This document shows positions 48,873-61,345 of a DNA stretch of 64,000 bases, in pieces; the stretch's first letter is position 1; every line of letters starts with the position of its first letter. The stretch is from Primulina eburnea. Lineage: Eukaryota > Streptophyta > Magnoliopsida > Lamiales > Gesneriaceae. The notes under the pieces are model-generated. The model did no database searches. It was not told the origin of the DNA and worked only from the letters and a program-made list of their open reading frames with translations. The position numbers and the translations under genes are program-made. The DNA lies in the NCBI RefSeq assembly GCF_022965805.1, contig NC_133114.1, forward strand, positions 1,696,761-1,760,760. Reading direction: 5' to 3'.

Positions 48873-51211
48873 AGAGCACAGTCATTGGTGGTAATGACAG
48901 AAGAACAGACCCAGAATTTACAACAGGTACCATTATTTATGATTATATTGCATACGTATTGACATATACTAATGCATTCTTTATGAGTATCTGTGACTGA
49001 GTAGTATGGAGATATGCTGTATCTGTTGGGTCTGGGTATACGGTAGTAGTAATTCCTTGGTTGTTGAGGAATGTGTTGATATCAAAGATCTCTGTGACAT
49101 GTTATATACTACAATGAGGTGAACCCGGGATTGGGCTAGATTATGAGGTACTTGTGTTATATGATTTCGATTTCATTATTGACATGTAATGCTAAACAAG
49201 TACAGAAATATCGTAGGATGGGTTTCAAAAATAGTAAGATTAAGACCAGAGTTAGTTGAGAAATGAGGATTCTAGATCCAGATTCCTTAGATCATTGTAC
49301 TGTTATGACTCGATTAGCACAGAAAGGAACAGATGGTATCCTTATGTGTTTGGTAGATATACTGAAATCGAGTCTAACGGTGACAGATTTGCCCGTAATG
49401 TAATAGTTAACTGGTGTTTGCTTAGGTAAGATGTCAGATGGGTTCTCTATCAGAAAGAATTGAAAGAATTGACAGAGTAACGTATGGGCGAAGGAATCCA
49501 GTTGATTGTGTATTTCTCTTGAAGACATTTTAGTTCTGTTTCTAGATTGACAGATTATCTCTTAAGGGGTATTTTGAAGAATTATGCTTGTTATATCTAT
49601 GATGTCGGGATATATCCACAGCATCTGATTGTTTATATTGAATATTTGAAGACTGGGTTAACTATTACGAGAACTGTGATTATTGTATACAGCAATGGGT
49701 CAGGTATGGATCCGAATGCAGTTATTGATACAGGTTTATATGCAGACTATACGGTATCAGGAATGTCAGAATTAGCAGAATGTCAGATATGTCAAAACTT
49801 TCTTATCTGATTTGGACAGATTATCTTATTCTGATTATCTTCTTCTTGTGTTGATTTACATCTGCTGAGTATTGTTATGATTCTAAATCAGTATTTGAGA
49901 CATCTTATATTGTTTGGGAGTATATTCTAATTGCAGATGAGATAAAGCAGTTGATCTGGGCAGTATGAAGATTGGTCAGCCAGCCAGAATCTATTATGTT
50001 AGGAGTTTCTTAAACTCACTAGATCAGCATAGGACATTTCTATTCTGAGTTTGATTTGATGTTATTGTAATTATTATTCAGTGTGTGATACTATGCAGTT
50101 CCATTTGTATCAGAGTTGTTTGTGGAAAATTTAGTAGTCCCGAACGGTGATCAGAATTTTCAGACCTGTATTTTGTTGATCAGATCAATATAACATCTGT
50201 ATGATTTTGCGTTTTCTATGGGTTTGGTTATTGTGTGATATCAGAATGTTTCAGAATTGTTTTCAGCTTTTGATATGGATAGCCAGAGCCGAATACCAGG
50301 TAGGTATTTCTTATTTATTTTATGTTATTAACTGATTTTGCACAGCATAGTTCGAATCTGAAATCTCAGGTATGTCAGAAATGCGCAGTAAGGGATTCAG
50401 TTTCATTCAGATGGTTCAGAATGTATGAGATTCGAACAGATAGTGTTGGTATAGACAGATGAGATCAGTTTGGGACAGCAATTTATGTTGTAAGGTTGGT
50501 AGAAATGGTACTGATATGTCTGAATCGCTAACAAAAGAAGCCAGAAAGCTAGGAATCAGAAGATGATTACCGACTTAGTATATTCCTGAATAGAAATGGG
50601 AGTACATTTCTACGACTTTTGTGAGAAAATTTCCGCTATCTTTCTTCAGCTAGAGATATGAGATGATTGTGATTGACAGATTGTTCAATCTATATCTAGT
50701 AGGTTGTATAAGAAGATGTACCAACAAAACTAGAAGACAGAGATCACTGTCAAAGAAATAATCAGATTGATGTGATTGGGATGAAGTTTGCACTTATGGT
50801 AGGTTATATCATCAGCTGTTTCTCTCAGACTTGTTACAGACTGACAGGTAGTCAGCATGTAGTAGTCAGACATTGAAAGATAGTGATAGAACTCTAATAC
50901 TGGATGTTAGCACTAGTTATCTGAAGGAATAGATATAAGAAACCAATGTCAGATGATGACGATTGGTATTTGGAGCCGAAGATGGAATATGTCCTTAACT
51001 GGAATAAACAGATGGAATAGCAACTACAGGTGGTATTGCGTTGTTATGGATTGCAATTGGCGTATACGGGTGTTGTATAGCCAGTAATATGGGATTGATT
51101 CAGCTAGTGAAATGAGTTTGGATGTTAAACTCTGTTATACAGTTCTTCTGATAGATTTGGGTTGATGATTGGGGAGTTCGGGGACGAACTCAGATCTAAG
51201 AGGGGGAGAAA
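48873..51211 (+). pseudogene. Decayed pol region of the nested element
   Basis: No frame longer than about 90 codons. Scattered echoes of Gypsy pol remain in order. A protease-like stretch lies near 48925-48990 (reading IAYVLTYTNAFFMS). Integrase-like stretches lie near 50630-50700 and 50840-50930 (QTD...SSQTLKDSDRTLILDVS), broken by stops. Most RT and RNase H sequence is gone. These matches are weak and read by eye. A profile search would settle them. Confidence 0.5.
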
Positions 51212-51736
51212 TGTAATGCCCGAGAATTTAATTACCGTAATCTGGAATGATTTGGATATGATTACTTTAAATGGAGATTAATCTGAAATGATTTATAGAA
51301 TTAATCGAGATGATTATAGACGGAACGGATCGGACTAGGACACATGATAAAGGTGTGAAATGTGTGTGCAAGGACAGTAGCATCGGCGCATATGCGTGAC
51401 GATAAGCGCGCACATGCGCGAGCCGTCCGAAGAGTTGGCGCACCTGCGCGAAGCGAGTACGCGCACCTGCGCGTATGGTCCAGTAGGTTGGGCGCATATG
51501 CGCGGAGGTGTGTCGCGCATATGCGCTAGCCAACGAATGCCGAGCAGAAAGTCTCGCGCACATGCGCGACTTCATTGCGCGCACATGCGCGGGACATCCA
51601 GGGGCTTTGGCGCATATGCGCGGGCGAGTGGGCGCATATGCGCGAGAGGCAGTAGCAGCCGGGCAGAACTGCCGGCGCATATGCGCGGCGCGGCATGCAA
51701 TTGGTCGAATTGCCACTTGTCTCTTGGAATGCGTGA

Positions 51737-51784
<48 letters not shown>

Positions 51785-53465
51785 CATGCGTAATTTTCAG
51801 AAAAAGGGGGAAAGAAATCGAGGGTTTAGGGAAAAGCTTTGTTCTTTTCTTTAGAAATTGATTTACGAGTAAACCGTCTACCTGAATTGAAATCCGACTT
51901 CGGTACTGTGTTACTATCAACGCAGGCTACGCACGGACGTAAGTTTTATTACGTTTAGACAAGATTTGATTTTATGATGTTGTCAGAATTGAATATGATT
52001 CGGATATGGTGTTTCTACTACCGTAGATATTGTAGAATCGAAGTCAGATTTAGAAACAGATTGTTTTTGGAATTGTTATGAATTTTAGAGTTGCTTTGAT
52101 TGAGATTGCTATCAGAATTATGCTGTTATTCATTTTAAAGTGTACAGATACTGAAGTTATAGATTGTACTGAGATTTATTAGGAATTCTGGTAGTGTAAT
52201 TGTGATGTTAAGACTGACGGGGTTACAAGACTGTAGTGTTATGCCGTCTAAACATCAGTTGGTACAGATTGATCAGATTCAGTATTGGTTTCTGTTACTC
52301 GTGATATTGTTGATGTGATCAGATTTTGTACTGAATTGGATATTGATCAGAACAGATTGTGTTTTGAGCTACACATTGATACAGTGTATTGGTTATTGTC
52401 ATTTCAGATCAGATATGGACAAGTTCGACTTCGAGACGTCGTCTTCATTAGAGCAGGAAGACAAAGGTATAATTCATGTGATATTCGGGAAGAAACAACT
52501 CAATCGAGACCATCCTTGAGTTGCCCAATAAATCACATACTATATTCTTGTTTATGTTTTGATTTTAGCATGGTATTCAAATGTATGTGATTATTGTCAT
52601 ATTCAGCTATGAATATGATTATGCTTTGTTACAGATTGTTATTCATTGCATTTAAGATAGGAAAGTCTTGACAGTCATTGTCAGACTTCTAGACGTTCGG
52701 TGTATCTCAACTTAGGAGCAGGTATTACTCCTATTGCAGCCGTTGATACAGCTCGAACCGAAGTCTAGGAATAAGACGTACGGTTACCACGATCGGTTGA
52801 GTAGGTAACAGGCATTGACGTCTTATTCATCACGGGATCCCTAGAGTTCTAGTCGAGTCAAGTCTAGACATGATTTGATTAGGACTGCATGCTTATATGG
52901 ATGTGGTTCCTAGATCATGGGGCCCATCGTTATTGCTTTCAGGCATGATAGCATGTTTGTATGATTTAGATTGTTTTATGCATGTTTACCTGATTTGAGT
53001 TGCATGCTTATTTGATTAGATTTCGTAGATTATGAAATATATTGTTTTCATACATGATGGCATATTTTAGGAATTAGTTTGTTTATATACATGCGTACCA
53101 TGTCTTATACTGGGATTTATTCTCACCGGAGTTATCCGGCTGTTGTCTTGTTTTGTATGTGTGCATGACAACAGGTGGGGAAGGATCGGGGTCAAGAAGA
53201 TGATAAGAGAAGACAAGTTTAGCGTGGTGATTCCGGACTTACAGTAGACTTGGTTTTATTACTTGACATTAGTAGTTGAACCTTAGATTAGATTATTGTA
53301 CATTTAATACTGAAATGTATTTTATACAGATATGTATAGTATTTAGATTCCATTACCTATCGCAATTGTATATTAAAAAAAAAAAATTTTAGACCCTGTT
53401 TTATCTTAATTGATAATTAAATCCCAATGATGATTAAGAAAATGATTAGCGTCCGGATCCCCACA
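51212..53465 (+). repeat. 3' LTR of the nested element
   Basis: 2,254 bp. Same array at 51386-51686, but the first site is mutated (GCGCATATGCGT). It lacks 9 bp after the last site and has a longer (TA)n run (about 51740-51781). Confidence 0.93.
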
Positions 53466-54412
53466 CATGTAGTGCTTCGGGTTGTGAAAGGAATTGGAGC
53501 ATATTTGAGCATGTGAGTAAATACTATTACGGTATTACATGACTTCTTTCACTTTTTTTTTTTCAATTTATAGTTTATGATGGTTTCGTGTCACAGATAC
53601 ATTCAAAGAAAAGGAATAGACTCGATCACAAGAAACTAAGAGATTTGGTATATGTGAAGTACAATCAAACACTCAAGGCTCGTGCGGCTAAGAAGGATAA
53701 AAGAGATCCTATAGTTTTGAGGAATATTGATGATTGTAATAATGAGTGGTTGATTGGAATGATGGAAGCTGGAGAGGAACCTGTTTTTGATGATGATGAT
53801 GATACTTTGACATGGAACGTTGTAGCAGAGGCTGCTGGAGTAGAAGAAGAAACCAGATATACTAGACAACAACGGACCTCGAAACCCTATTTATAGGGGA
53901 GCTTCAACTTCTAGAGGCAAAGGTAGGGGAGGACGAAGAGGTCGGATGACAAGCCAAACTACTCATGCTCTACAATCACCAATGGATGTAGATGAAGAAT
54001 CTACTGACGAGGGAGAGTTTGATGATGATGTGTTGAAAGATGATTATTCAGACATTGATGAAAATGTGGAGGATGGTGATGTGGATGAAATGATTGAATT
54101 AGAAAGTGATTGATTTGAGTCTAGATTGTTTTGGAAAAATTAAATTGTCTAGCATAAGATTTGAAAGTGTTGATTTATCGACAATATTGAGATATTTTTG
54201 GTTTTTGTTACTTGAACCTTTATATATTTAGGTTTCATATAGTTCATTATTATTAATAGTTGATTTTTAGTATAACATAAATATATAATACATTCTCTCT
54301 ATATTATCGCCTCGTGGCTAGGCGATCGCCTTTTGTCGCCTAGGCGTTCGGGCGCTAGGCAGTGGCTCATCGCCTTGACGTCGCCTAGCGCCTTGACAAC
54401 TATGATTTTGGC

Positions 54413-54648
54413 TAAAAGATCTCAACCTCACGAATTTTATTGTCGAGTCTGATGCACTGTCTGTTATCGATTCTCTAATGACTACAACTTCTTGTGCTTC
54501 TAGTTTGGGTTTGATTGTGGAGGATTGTAGACTTTTAGCTTTGGAACTACTTTCGTGTTCTTTTGTTTTTGTTTGGCGCTCAACGACTCAAGCAATTGGT
54601 TTCATGTTTGGTTGTGAAGGCAGTGTTATTCCTCTGCCTTCTTTTTAA
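54413..54648 (+). pseudogene. RNase-H-like domain remnant, right part
   Basis: Reads DLNLTNFIVESDALSVIDSL (from about 54417), ending near FVFVWRSTTQAIG and a stop at about 54646. This is the second half of the RVT_3-type RNase H domain that begins at 41950. The two halves differ in frame by one base at the hAT site, so the unit was probably already defective or was shifted by the 8-bp duplication. Confidence 0.6.
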
Positions 54649-55460
54649 TTCTGATGCAACCTCTTCTGATGTTTTGTAATATATTTCGCTTTACTTTAAA
54701 GATAATAAATAAGATAATAAATATCGGTTGCAAGAACATGTAGTTTATACATGTGATCCATATTGTAGCGTAATATAAGCGGTTTTAGGCCAAGATACAT
54801 ATAATTGACAGCACTTGACAGAAATCTGGAACCAAAATGGATGCAGAAACACTATAGATATGTTAATGAATTAACAAGCCAAGAATTTACGTGGTTCGGT
54901 CAATAGCGACTCAACACTTTGTTTGTTTATGAGTGTTGATTCATGATAGAATCAATGACTCAAATTTAACCACACATACATTGGGTCCACTAATTTTTTT
55001 AAAACCACATATGTGTGTGAATCTTGTCCATGCCCCCACATGCAGCATCGGCCTTACCGTTTATGAGATACAAGAACAATATAAGTCAATTCACTCTGCT
55101 ATCAATACTTGTAAGCTATCAACAGCTCCGTCCGATGGATTTGTTATGGTTATTTCGCTCTTGAATGGCTTCTCTCTGTTCTTCTCTATCTCTGAATCTT
55201 GGTTGCAAGCGTAGTCCACTCTGTCTTCTCTATCTCTGAATCTTGGTTGCAAGCATGGTTAATGTAAGAAATTATCGATTTCAAATTTATTTTACAAGTT
55301 CGAGTTTATAATATAATTGTGTCATTTGTACGCGGTGCGAGCTTATATAATTAAAAATATTTATTATTTAAAATATAGATAAAAATGTTTATTATTGCTC
55401 ACCCATCCCCGACATTAAAAAATAGCAACATGTTATATCAAATAAGGAAAATTTGAATAA
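54649..55460. other. Intergenic, no gene seen
   Basis: Includes a short direct repeat CTCTGTCTTCTCTATCTCTGAATCTTGG-like (55175-55255). No supported gene. Confidence 0.55.
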
Positions 55461-55470
55461 TCTATATACT
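55461..55470 (+). promoter_or_regulatory. Possible TATA box of the WAT1-related gene
   Basis: TCTATATACT about 110 bp before the chosen ATG. Sequence and position only. Confidence 0.3.
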
Positions 55471-55577
55471 CATTCAGAACCTGACAAAATTCATATCCGC
55501 CGTTACATACAGTTCAAATCCCTGGATGCCTGCAGCTGCGTGCGGGTGGTGTGAGTCTGCGTGCTGTTTCGAAGAGG

Positions 55578-58500
55578 ATGGCGTCATCGTCGTCGGCGGC
55601 TGACCCGCGCGGAGTGGATGTGTGGAAGGCTCATATTGCGATGGCGGCGGTGCAAATCTTCTACGGCGGATACCATGTTATCACCAAAGTCGCACTCAGT
55701 GTGGGAGTAAATCAGCTCGTATTCTGCGTTTACAGAGATCTTGTAGCGCTCTCAATTCTCGCGCCCGTCGCATACTTCCTCGAAAGGTCGGTATTTTTCG
55801 ATATCTATGCCTATTAATCGCGCCTAATGAGTCAACCATGACTTTGATCGTTTTTTCTCTTTTGATCAAATCGTTGGGTTCTACTCGAGCTTCATCATAA
55901 TCTCGCTAAATCGTCATTTACTCTTATTTTTAGAACTTGGAATAAGGAAATGCAATTTAATCGTAATTGTTTTTAATTAATTAATACATTAATAATTTAT
56001 TTCTAGTTTAGCTTTAGAATTTTTGGATATAATGATAGCTAACTAAGTATAAACTTTAAGAAATAAATGATTTAGGTTGTGTGCGCTTAAGCTTGTTTTA
56101 TGTGCCAAATATTTGAAAATTGTAAGTACACCTGAGAAGTACTTAGAAATAAGGCAAAAACTTGTGTGAGACGATCTCACGGGTCGTATTTGTGAGAAGA
56201 ATATCTTATTTGAGTCACCCATGAAAAAGTATTACTTTTTATGCTAAGAGTATTACTTTTTATTGTGAATATGGGTAGGGTTGACCCGTCTCACCGATTA
56301 TGATCCGTGAGACGATCTCAAATGAGACTTACTCAATATATAATGTAATCTTATAAAATAATAGTTTTTGTATAAATTTTCTCAATCCCAATTTGAACTA
56401 AGAACGACAAATTAATATTTTTTTTTGAAGAAACAAATTATAAATTTTGATAACTTAATAAATTAATTTTTTTAACAATATAATAGTATTAACATCTTAA
56501 ATTAATGATATATATTTATTTCTAGAGTGGGTCTCATGTGAGACGTCTCACGGATCTGAATCTGTGAGACGGGTCAACTCTACCCATATTCACAATAAAA
56601 AGTAATACGCTTAGCATAAAAAATAATACTTTTTCATGGATGATCTAAATAAGAGATCCGTCTCACAAATACTACCCGTGAGACACAAGTTTTTGCCTAT
56701 TTAGGCAAAAACTTTTGTGAGACGGTCTCACGGGTCGTATTTTGTGAGACAAATCTCTTATTTGGGTCATCCATGAAAAAATATTACTTTTTATAGGGTT
56801 GACCCGTCTCACAGATTGAGGTCCGTGAGACCGTTTCACATGAGACGTACTCATATATTTATGTAGAGGTGGGTAAGTGCATGATCCTAAACAGTAGTTG
56901 TATTAAAACAAAGAATTGATGCATAAAGTTACGATGTTGAGTTGAAATGTTGAAACAAACGACTTTAAATCTTAAATTTGTAATAATACCTAAACCATGT
57001 AATCTGATTATTGTACATACGCACATAATTCGAATGGTGATGGTTAGTTGATGTGTTGGAGGATTATCTACAATGATAAACATGCATTTTAAAAAAAATT
57101 TATAACTGTCCTTTAAACATTTTGTAAAAAAGTCTTTAATTTAATCTTCTATATATTTTTTTTATTTTTTCTGAACTTGTTCTTTGAGTTTTATTTAGAT
57201 AAAGTATTTCACCCTCGCGAGGTTGTTTCCTAGTGCCTTGATTGGAGCTAATAATTGAAAAATTAACGTAGGGTTGAATTCTTTAGTTTATTTGTTAAGG
57301 ATATCGAAATGCAGAATTCAAATGGTTTTTTTTTTGTACTCCTGTTCTGCAGAAGGCTAAGGCCACCTTTAAATAGAAGTATTTTGATGGCATTCTGCTT
57401 TCTTGGTTTAACTGGGTAAGTGCAATCTTTTATGTGTTGTATAAGTTATCCTCTTCTTCCTTTGTTACGCAAGACTAGTGATTTATTCATCGTTTTCGTT
57501 TTCATTATTGCTATTGATCAGGGTTTTCGGCAACCAACTACTGTTTCTTCTTGGTCTTGGTTACACAAATCCAAGTTATGCATCAGCTATACAGCCTGCT
57601 ATTCCAGTCTTCACATTTATTTTGGCTGTAATGATGGGGTCAGTGCGCGTGCATCTACTGTCTTTGTGCTATTACCTTCCATAGTTCTCCTCCCTCCCTC
57701 CCTCCCTCAGGCACGCAAACACACACCTCTACATGACTACATATGCATCTCATGTATGTTATGTGCCACTGCTAGTGTGACAATCATGTTTGAGTTTACT
57801 ATATTTCATTTTCAATTTTCTGTTACAGAAACATTTATTTTCTTTTTGCAACATGCTGTGAAATTATCTGCTTGCAGTACAGAAACAGTGAATTTGTGGA
57901 AGACTGAAGGTCAAGCAAAGGTAGGAGGTACAATTGTTTGTGTTTCTGGTGCCATCCTAATGGCAGTGTTCCGTGGTCCAACATTGTTAGGATATCGAGA
58001 AAATGGGTTTGCAGCAGAAAGTGACATGAGTGCCAAGGGTCAACCCGAGCGTCTTGGTTGGTTAATGTCTAATGTTCTGGAGCTGGGGATTGATAATTGG
58101 CACCTAGGTGTCATTTGCTTGATTGGGAATTGCATGTGCATGGCAATTTATATAGCCATTCAGGTAAACAATATTAATCTTGGCGCTTGTAATTTTATAC
58201 AAACTAAGCCTGTGAAAAGTAAAGGAATTTCCTTACTCATAGAGATAGTTTGTAATGCTGATATTACATTCTTATTGTTCATTGCTGTGTTATGGCACCG
58301 AGTATATTATAGGTAATATGGCAGCAATTTCAGTCAAATAAAATTTTATTTACATGATGCTTCTTGGTATTGATCTTTTCAAGAGAGAGCACTATCAATG
58401 GATTAAAATTTGAAAATCCTATTCCAGTTTAGCAAGCAGAATGATAGCTTATATAAATATTTTTACTAATTTATAATTTCCGACGAGTCAGAGTGGATTG

Positions 58501-60024
58501 TAATGTCAATGTAGACGTACCAACTTCCAAGTATCTACCTGCAAGTTTCAACCATCATGTTTTTCTTTACTTTCTTCTTCTGTACTTAAGACATGAGTTC
58601 CTATGTTTGTGTTTACCTGTACCTCAATTTGTCTTAATATTATTGACCCCAAAACTTCTTTTGTCGCTATCTATGCATCTCCATGACCTTTTGTTATGAG
58701 CCTTAGTTATGGATCGAGTTTAGGTTTTTGGTGACCTGTTTTGATGATTTAAGGGGGTGGGCTCGTTTGAGAGAACCTCCGATATCATTCAAATTTTTTT
58801 AGGGAAACATAATCTGATGTTTTTTTCAAGAGTGCTTCCCATATAAATGCAAAGAAAAGTCCTATCTAGAATACAAAAAACTGCAGATATAAAGTTTCCT
58901 AATTATCACATGGATAATTCTTTATTCAAATAGCAAACCAACTCAAACATAATGAAGACAGAGTCTTCTGGAATGGGTAACTAAGATTCCATGCTTTTGT
59001 ATTTTGATCGCCCGTGTGTATATCGCTTGTATGTGATCTCATTAGGTGCTACTGGATTTGTTTGGTTTTGGACCATTAAACCTTATGTCACTCAAAATGA
59101 TTTTGATCATGGAGCTTTTAGCTTATGCTTCTAAATTGTGTTTCAGGCTCCGGTGTTAGCCAGATATCCTGCAGGCATATCTTTGACGGCATATTCATAC
59201 ACTTTTGGTGTTTTGTTTTTGGTAGTGACTTCATTCTCCGTGACAAATGGGTCTACAGACTGGAAGTTGACTCAGTCTGAGGTTTTTGCTGTATTATATG
59301 CTGTAAGCTTTTCCTCCTTTCCTTCGTCTGTTATGTCGTGAATGTAGTTAAAAAGCATATTAGAACCAACTATTTCTTTCAAGTAGCAAACAAATGAATG
59401 TTGCAGAGTGCTTGATGGGCTACGACATTACCGAGCATGCAGTACTTTGCTTCATAGAAGCATGAAGATCCTAATTATAAGAAAATGGACTATTTTCTTA
59501 TATTCATGCTTTGCAATTCTGTATCTGGTCGAAACATTATTCCAAAACCAAGCAGAATTTGATCTGGTGTCCTCTTACTCGAAGCATTCAAGAGTTGAGC
59601 ATCATAAACTGTGATGTATTGTTTTTCTCAATAATTTTTGTTGTAGGGAATTGTAGCATCTGGACTGAACTATGGAATCTTGGCTTGGTCGAATAAAATT
59701 ATCGGCCCGGCCTTAGTCGCGTTGTATTATCCACTGCAACCCGTAGCATCTACGTTACTGTCCACGATCTTCCTTGGAAGCCCTGTTTATCTTGGAAGGT
59801 GACAAATTCAATCTCTTCCCTTTTATTGTTTCATTTTCATGCTACTTCACTCCACCTTCAGGGCTCAAGGATCACACTTTTGTGGCTTCTATCTCAGCAT
59901 TCTTGGAGGACTTCTTATTATAGTTGGACTCTATGTGGTTACTTGGGCTTCTTATCAAGAAAAGCAAGCGATCAAAGGAGCCCCTTCTCACGCCACTCAA
60001 GAATCAGAACCGCTCATACGCTGA
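55578..60024 (+). CDS. WAT1-related protein (EamA/drug-metabolite transporter), 7 exons
   Basis: Multi-pass membrane transporter of the plant WAT1/UMAMIT group. Relatives export auxin, amino acids or other metabolites, but the substrate of this subgroup is not known to me. Exons: 55578-55786, 57353-57415, 57522-57638, 57878-58163, 59147-59302, 59647-59798, 59862-60024. All splice sites are GT/AG. Total 1,146 bp (381 aa plus stop), the expected size. I use the ATG at 55578 ([19 protein letters not shown]); an in-frame GTG upstream is not needed. Two EamA halves are visible: [32 protein letters not shown] and [29 protein letters not shown] in the first; [38 protein letters not shown] and [20 protein letters not shown] in the second. 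It looks like the orthologue of Arabidopsis At3g45870, from recalled similarity. Confidence 0.93.
56153..56334 (+). mobile_element. GTGAGAC short dispersed element, copy I (WAT1 gene, intron 1)
   Basis: Well-preserved copy: GGCAAAAACTTGTGTGAGAC start, both palindromes, AAATGAGACTTACTC end. It lies inside the 1,566-bp first intron, in the sense orientation. Confidence 0.75.
56525..56697 (-). mobile_element. GTGAGAC short dispersed element, copy J (WAT1 gene, intron 1)
   Basis: Inverted copy: starts GAGTGGGTCTCATGTGAGAC and ends at CAAGTTTTTGCC. Faces copy K across a 6-bp spacer (TATTTA). Confidence 0.75.
56704..56852 (+). mobile_element. GTGAGAC short dispersed element, copy K (WAT1 gene, intron 1)
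   Basis: Starts GGCAAAAACTTTTGTGAGAC right after copy J. Part of its middle is deleted. With J it forms a nearly perfect head-to-head inverted pair. Confidence 0.75.
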
Positions 60025-61345
60025 GATTGGGGAAATTTCTCAAATTCTTCAATTTCAACTCCTAAGATTGTAGATAAAATAAAGCTAGTACACTAAAGCT
60101 CGCCTTGTGTATATTTTTTCATGTATTGTGAATATTTGTGTAAATAAATATTCTATTAAACTGTTTTTTATTAAATTTGATTGAATATTTCTTTGTGTTT
60201 TAAATCATTTAATAAAATTTATTTTGTTTTTGTTTTGCGTGTTTTATTTTTAGTTTCGTTGTTTTGTAGATACTTTTGTTGTTTTGATATAGGTGAGTTT
60301 GGGGGGAAAAACATAGGTAAAGCTTTTAAGATACTTGGCTATTTGACATAACCAGAAGACCATCACCTCTACTTGGTTGGATTTAACAAAATTCCCTCCA
60401 GAAAATTATCATTACATCAATAAATATTTTCAAAGGTAATCCTTCTTCCTCTTAGATGAGCAATTTATAACCATGTAAGAGAGCGATTCGCATACATTCA
60501 CAAGATCGACCACTTCACCAAGTACCACTACATGACAACAGCAAAGCAATAACAGTCTTGAATACATGCTGTTTGAATCCGGTAAATGGCATCTAAGTCA
60601 CCGTAACCATATCGGCTTTCCAGAGAAGACACCAAAATGACATCCCGGTTCAAGAAATACAAGCAGACAGCTGATTCATATCCTCAGCTGTGCTCAGATC
60701 CACTAAAGCATTTCAAGTTTCACACGACGTAGGATGTATACATTTCAGGAAGTTGAAGCAAGCAAAATTTGATGTCAAATCACGTATCATAACTCCACAA
60801 GAGCAAGCTTCGTGTACCTTCGGAATCAGACCTTAACTTTCAAAAGGAATTTTAAGCACCAGCACACCTCATCCTGAGGTGGGGCTGCGTTGGGAGAGAT
60901 ATCTCAGTGCAACATAGTGGAAACTTGGTGTCGTGTCTTGTCTCTACTTCGTTAAAATGATAAAACCACGCGCTCAGCCTGCAAGGCATTAATTAAGAAC
61001 AATTTTGGTGGCAATTCAAGTATAAGTCCAATACAAACTATCTGCTGGATAAGCTAAATAATTCAAGAAATTAAGGTCCGAAATGAAAAATGACAAAATA
61101 ACTGAACCTCATATTAAGAATTTCACTTTGAAATGGCTTTGATCCGTTGGCATGCATAGGAAATCAATCTATTTCTCTTCGTCTATGCCACACTGATAGG
61201 TATGGTGTGGTATGGATTCACAGTGCACTACGGCACATACACCTTGGTGGATTTGATTTTTCTCGCCCCCCTTGAAAACATTCTGCCAATCAAAAAGCCC
61301 AAAATTCACTTGCTAGTAAAAGTGGAAGAAATTCCACGAATCAAA
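60025..61345. other. Convergent intergenic region, with a doubtful 45-codon ORF
   Basis: Holds the 3' ends of the converging WAT1-related (+) and PPR (-) genes. On the minus strand 60989-60852 encodes a 45-codon frame from ATG to TAA (starts MPCRLSAWFYHFNEVETRH). Its base composition is more gene-like than its surroundings. I do not recognise it, and chance is a fair explanation. Confidence 0.4.

Larger units (their letters stand above)
45292..53465 (+). mobile_element. Non-autonomous Gypsy-like LTR retrotransposon (gag only), nested in hAT
   Basis: 8,174 bp. LTRs of about 2.25 kb at 45292-47546 and 51212-53465 start TGTAATGCCC and end TCCCCACA. The target duplication is CATGT (45287-45291 and 53466-53470). 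Removing the element and one CATGT restores an in-frame hAT sequence across the junction. By eye the LTRs differ by about 13 substitutions plus a few indels (about 99.4% identity). The primer-binding site TGGTATCAGAGC is at 47552-47563 and the purine tract AGAGGGGGAGAAA at 51199-51211. The inside holds gag and only ruined pol, which resembles the TR-GAG class. Confidence 0.93.
43254..54113 (+). pseudogene. hAT transposase (BED finger, DUF659, dimerisation domain), broken
   Basis: ATG at 43254. BED-type zinc finger CRFCGFTSNGGIFRAKQH (about 43360-43420), then the DUF659 and catalytic region with CSIMSDGWTD and VITDNGSNYVLAG (43750-44211). An intron at 44212-44309 follows, then the long hAT core ending WWKMFGNGTPNLKEFA (45215-45291). 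Across the nested LTR element comes the dimerisation motif SASGCERNWS (53470 on), an intron ending near 53597, and an acidic tail ending ELESD at 54113. Defects are a frame change near 43346, TGA at 43643-43645, a frame change in a G run near 43710, TGA at 44345-44347, a frame change near 53895, and the 8.17-kb insert. It cannot make an active enzyme. Confidence 0.9.
42183..54404 (+). mobile_element. hAT-family DNA transposon, decayed, interrupted by a nested LTR element
   Basis: The ends are CATAGTTGTTAAAGGCGC (left) and, inverted at the right, CATAGTTGTCAAGGCGC. The 8-bp target duplication is exact: ATTTTGGC at 42175-42182 and 54405-54412. Sub-terminal DNA at both ends is crowded with AGGCGC/GGCGA motifs, as expected for hAT transposase binding. 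Without the nested insert the element is about 4.04 kb, the Ac/hAT size. The transposase is disabled (see pseudogene). The 42200-43250 part is non-coding leader with local duplications. Confidence 0.93.
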
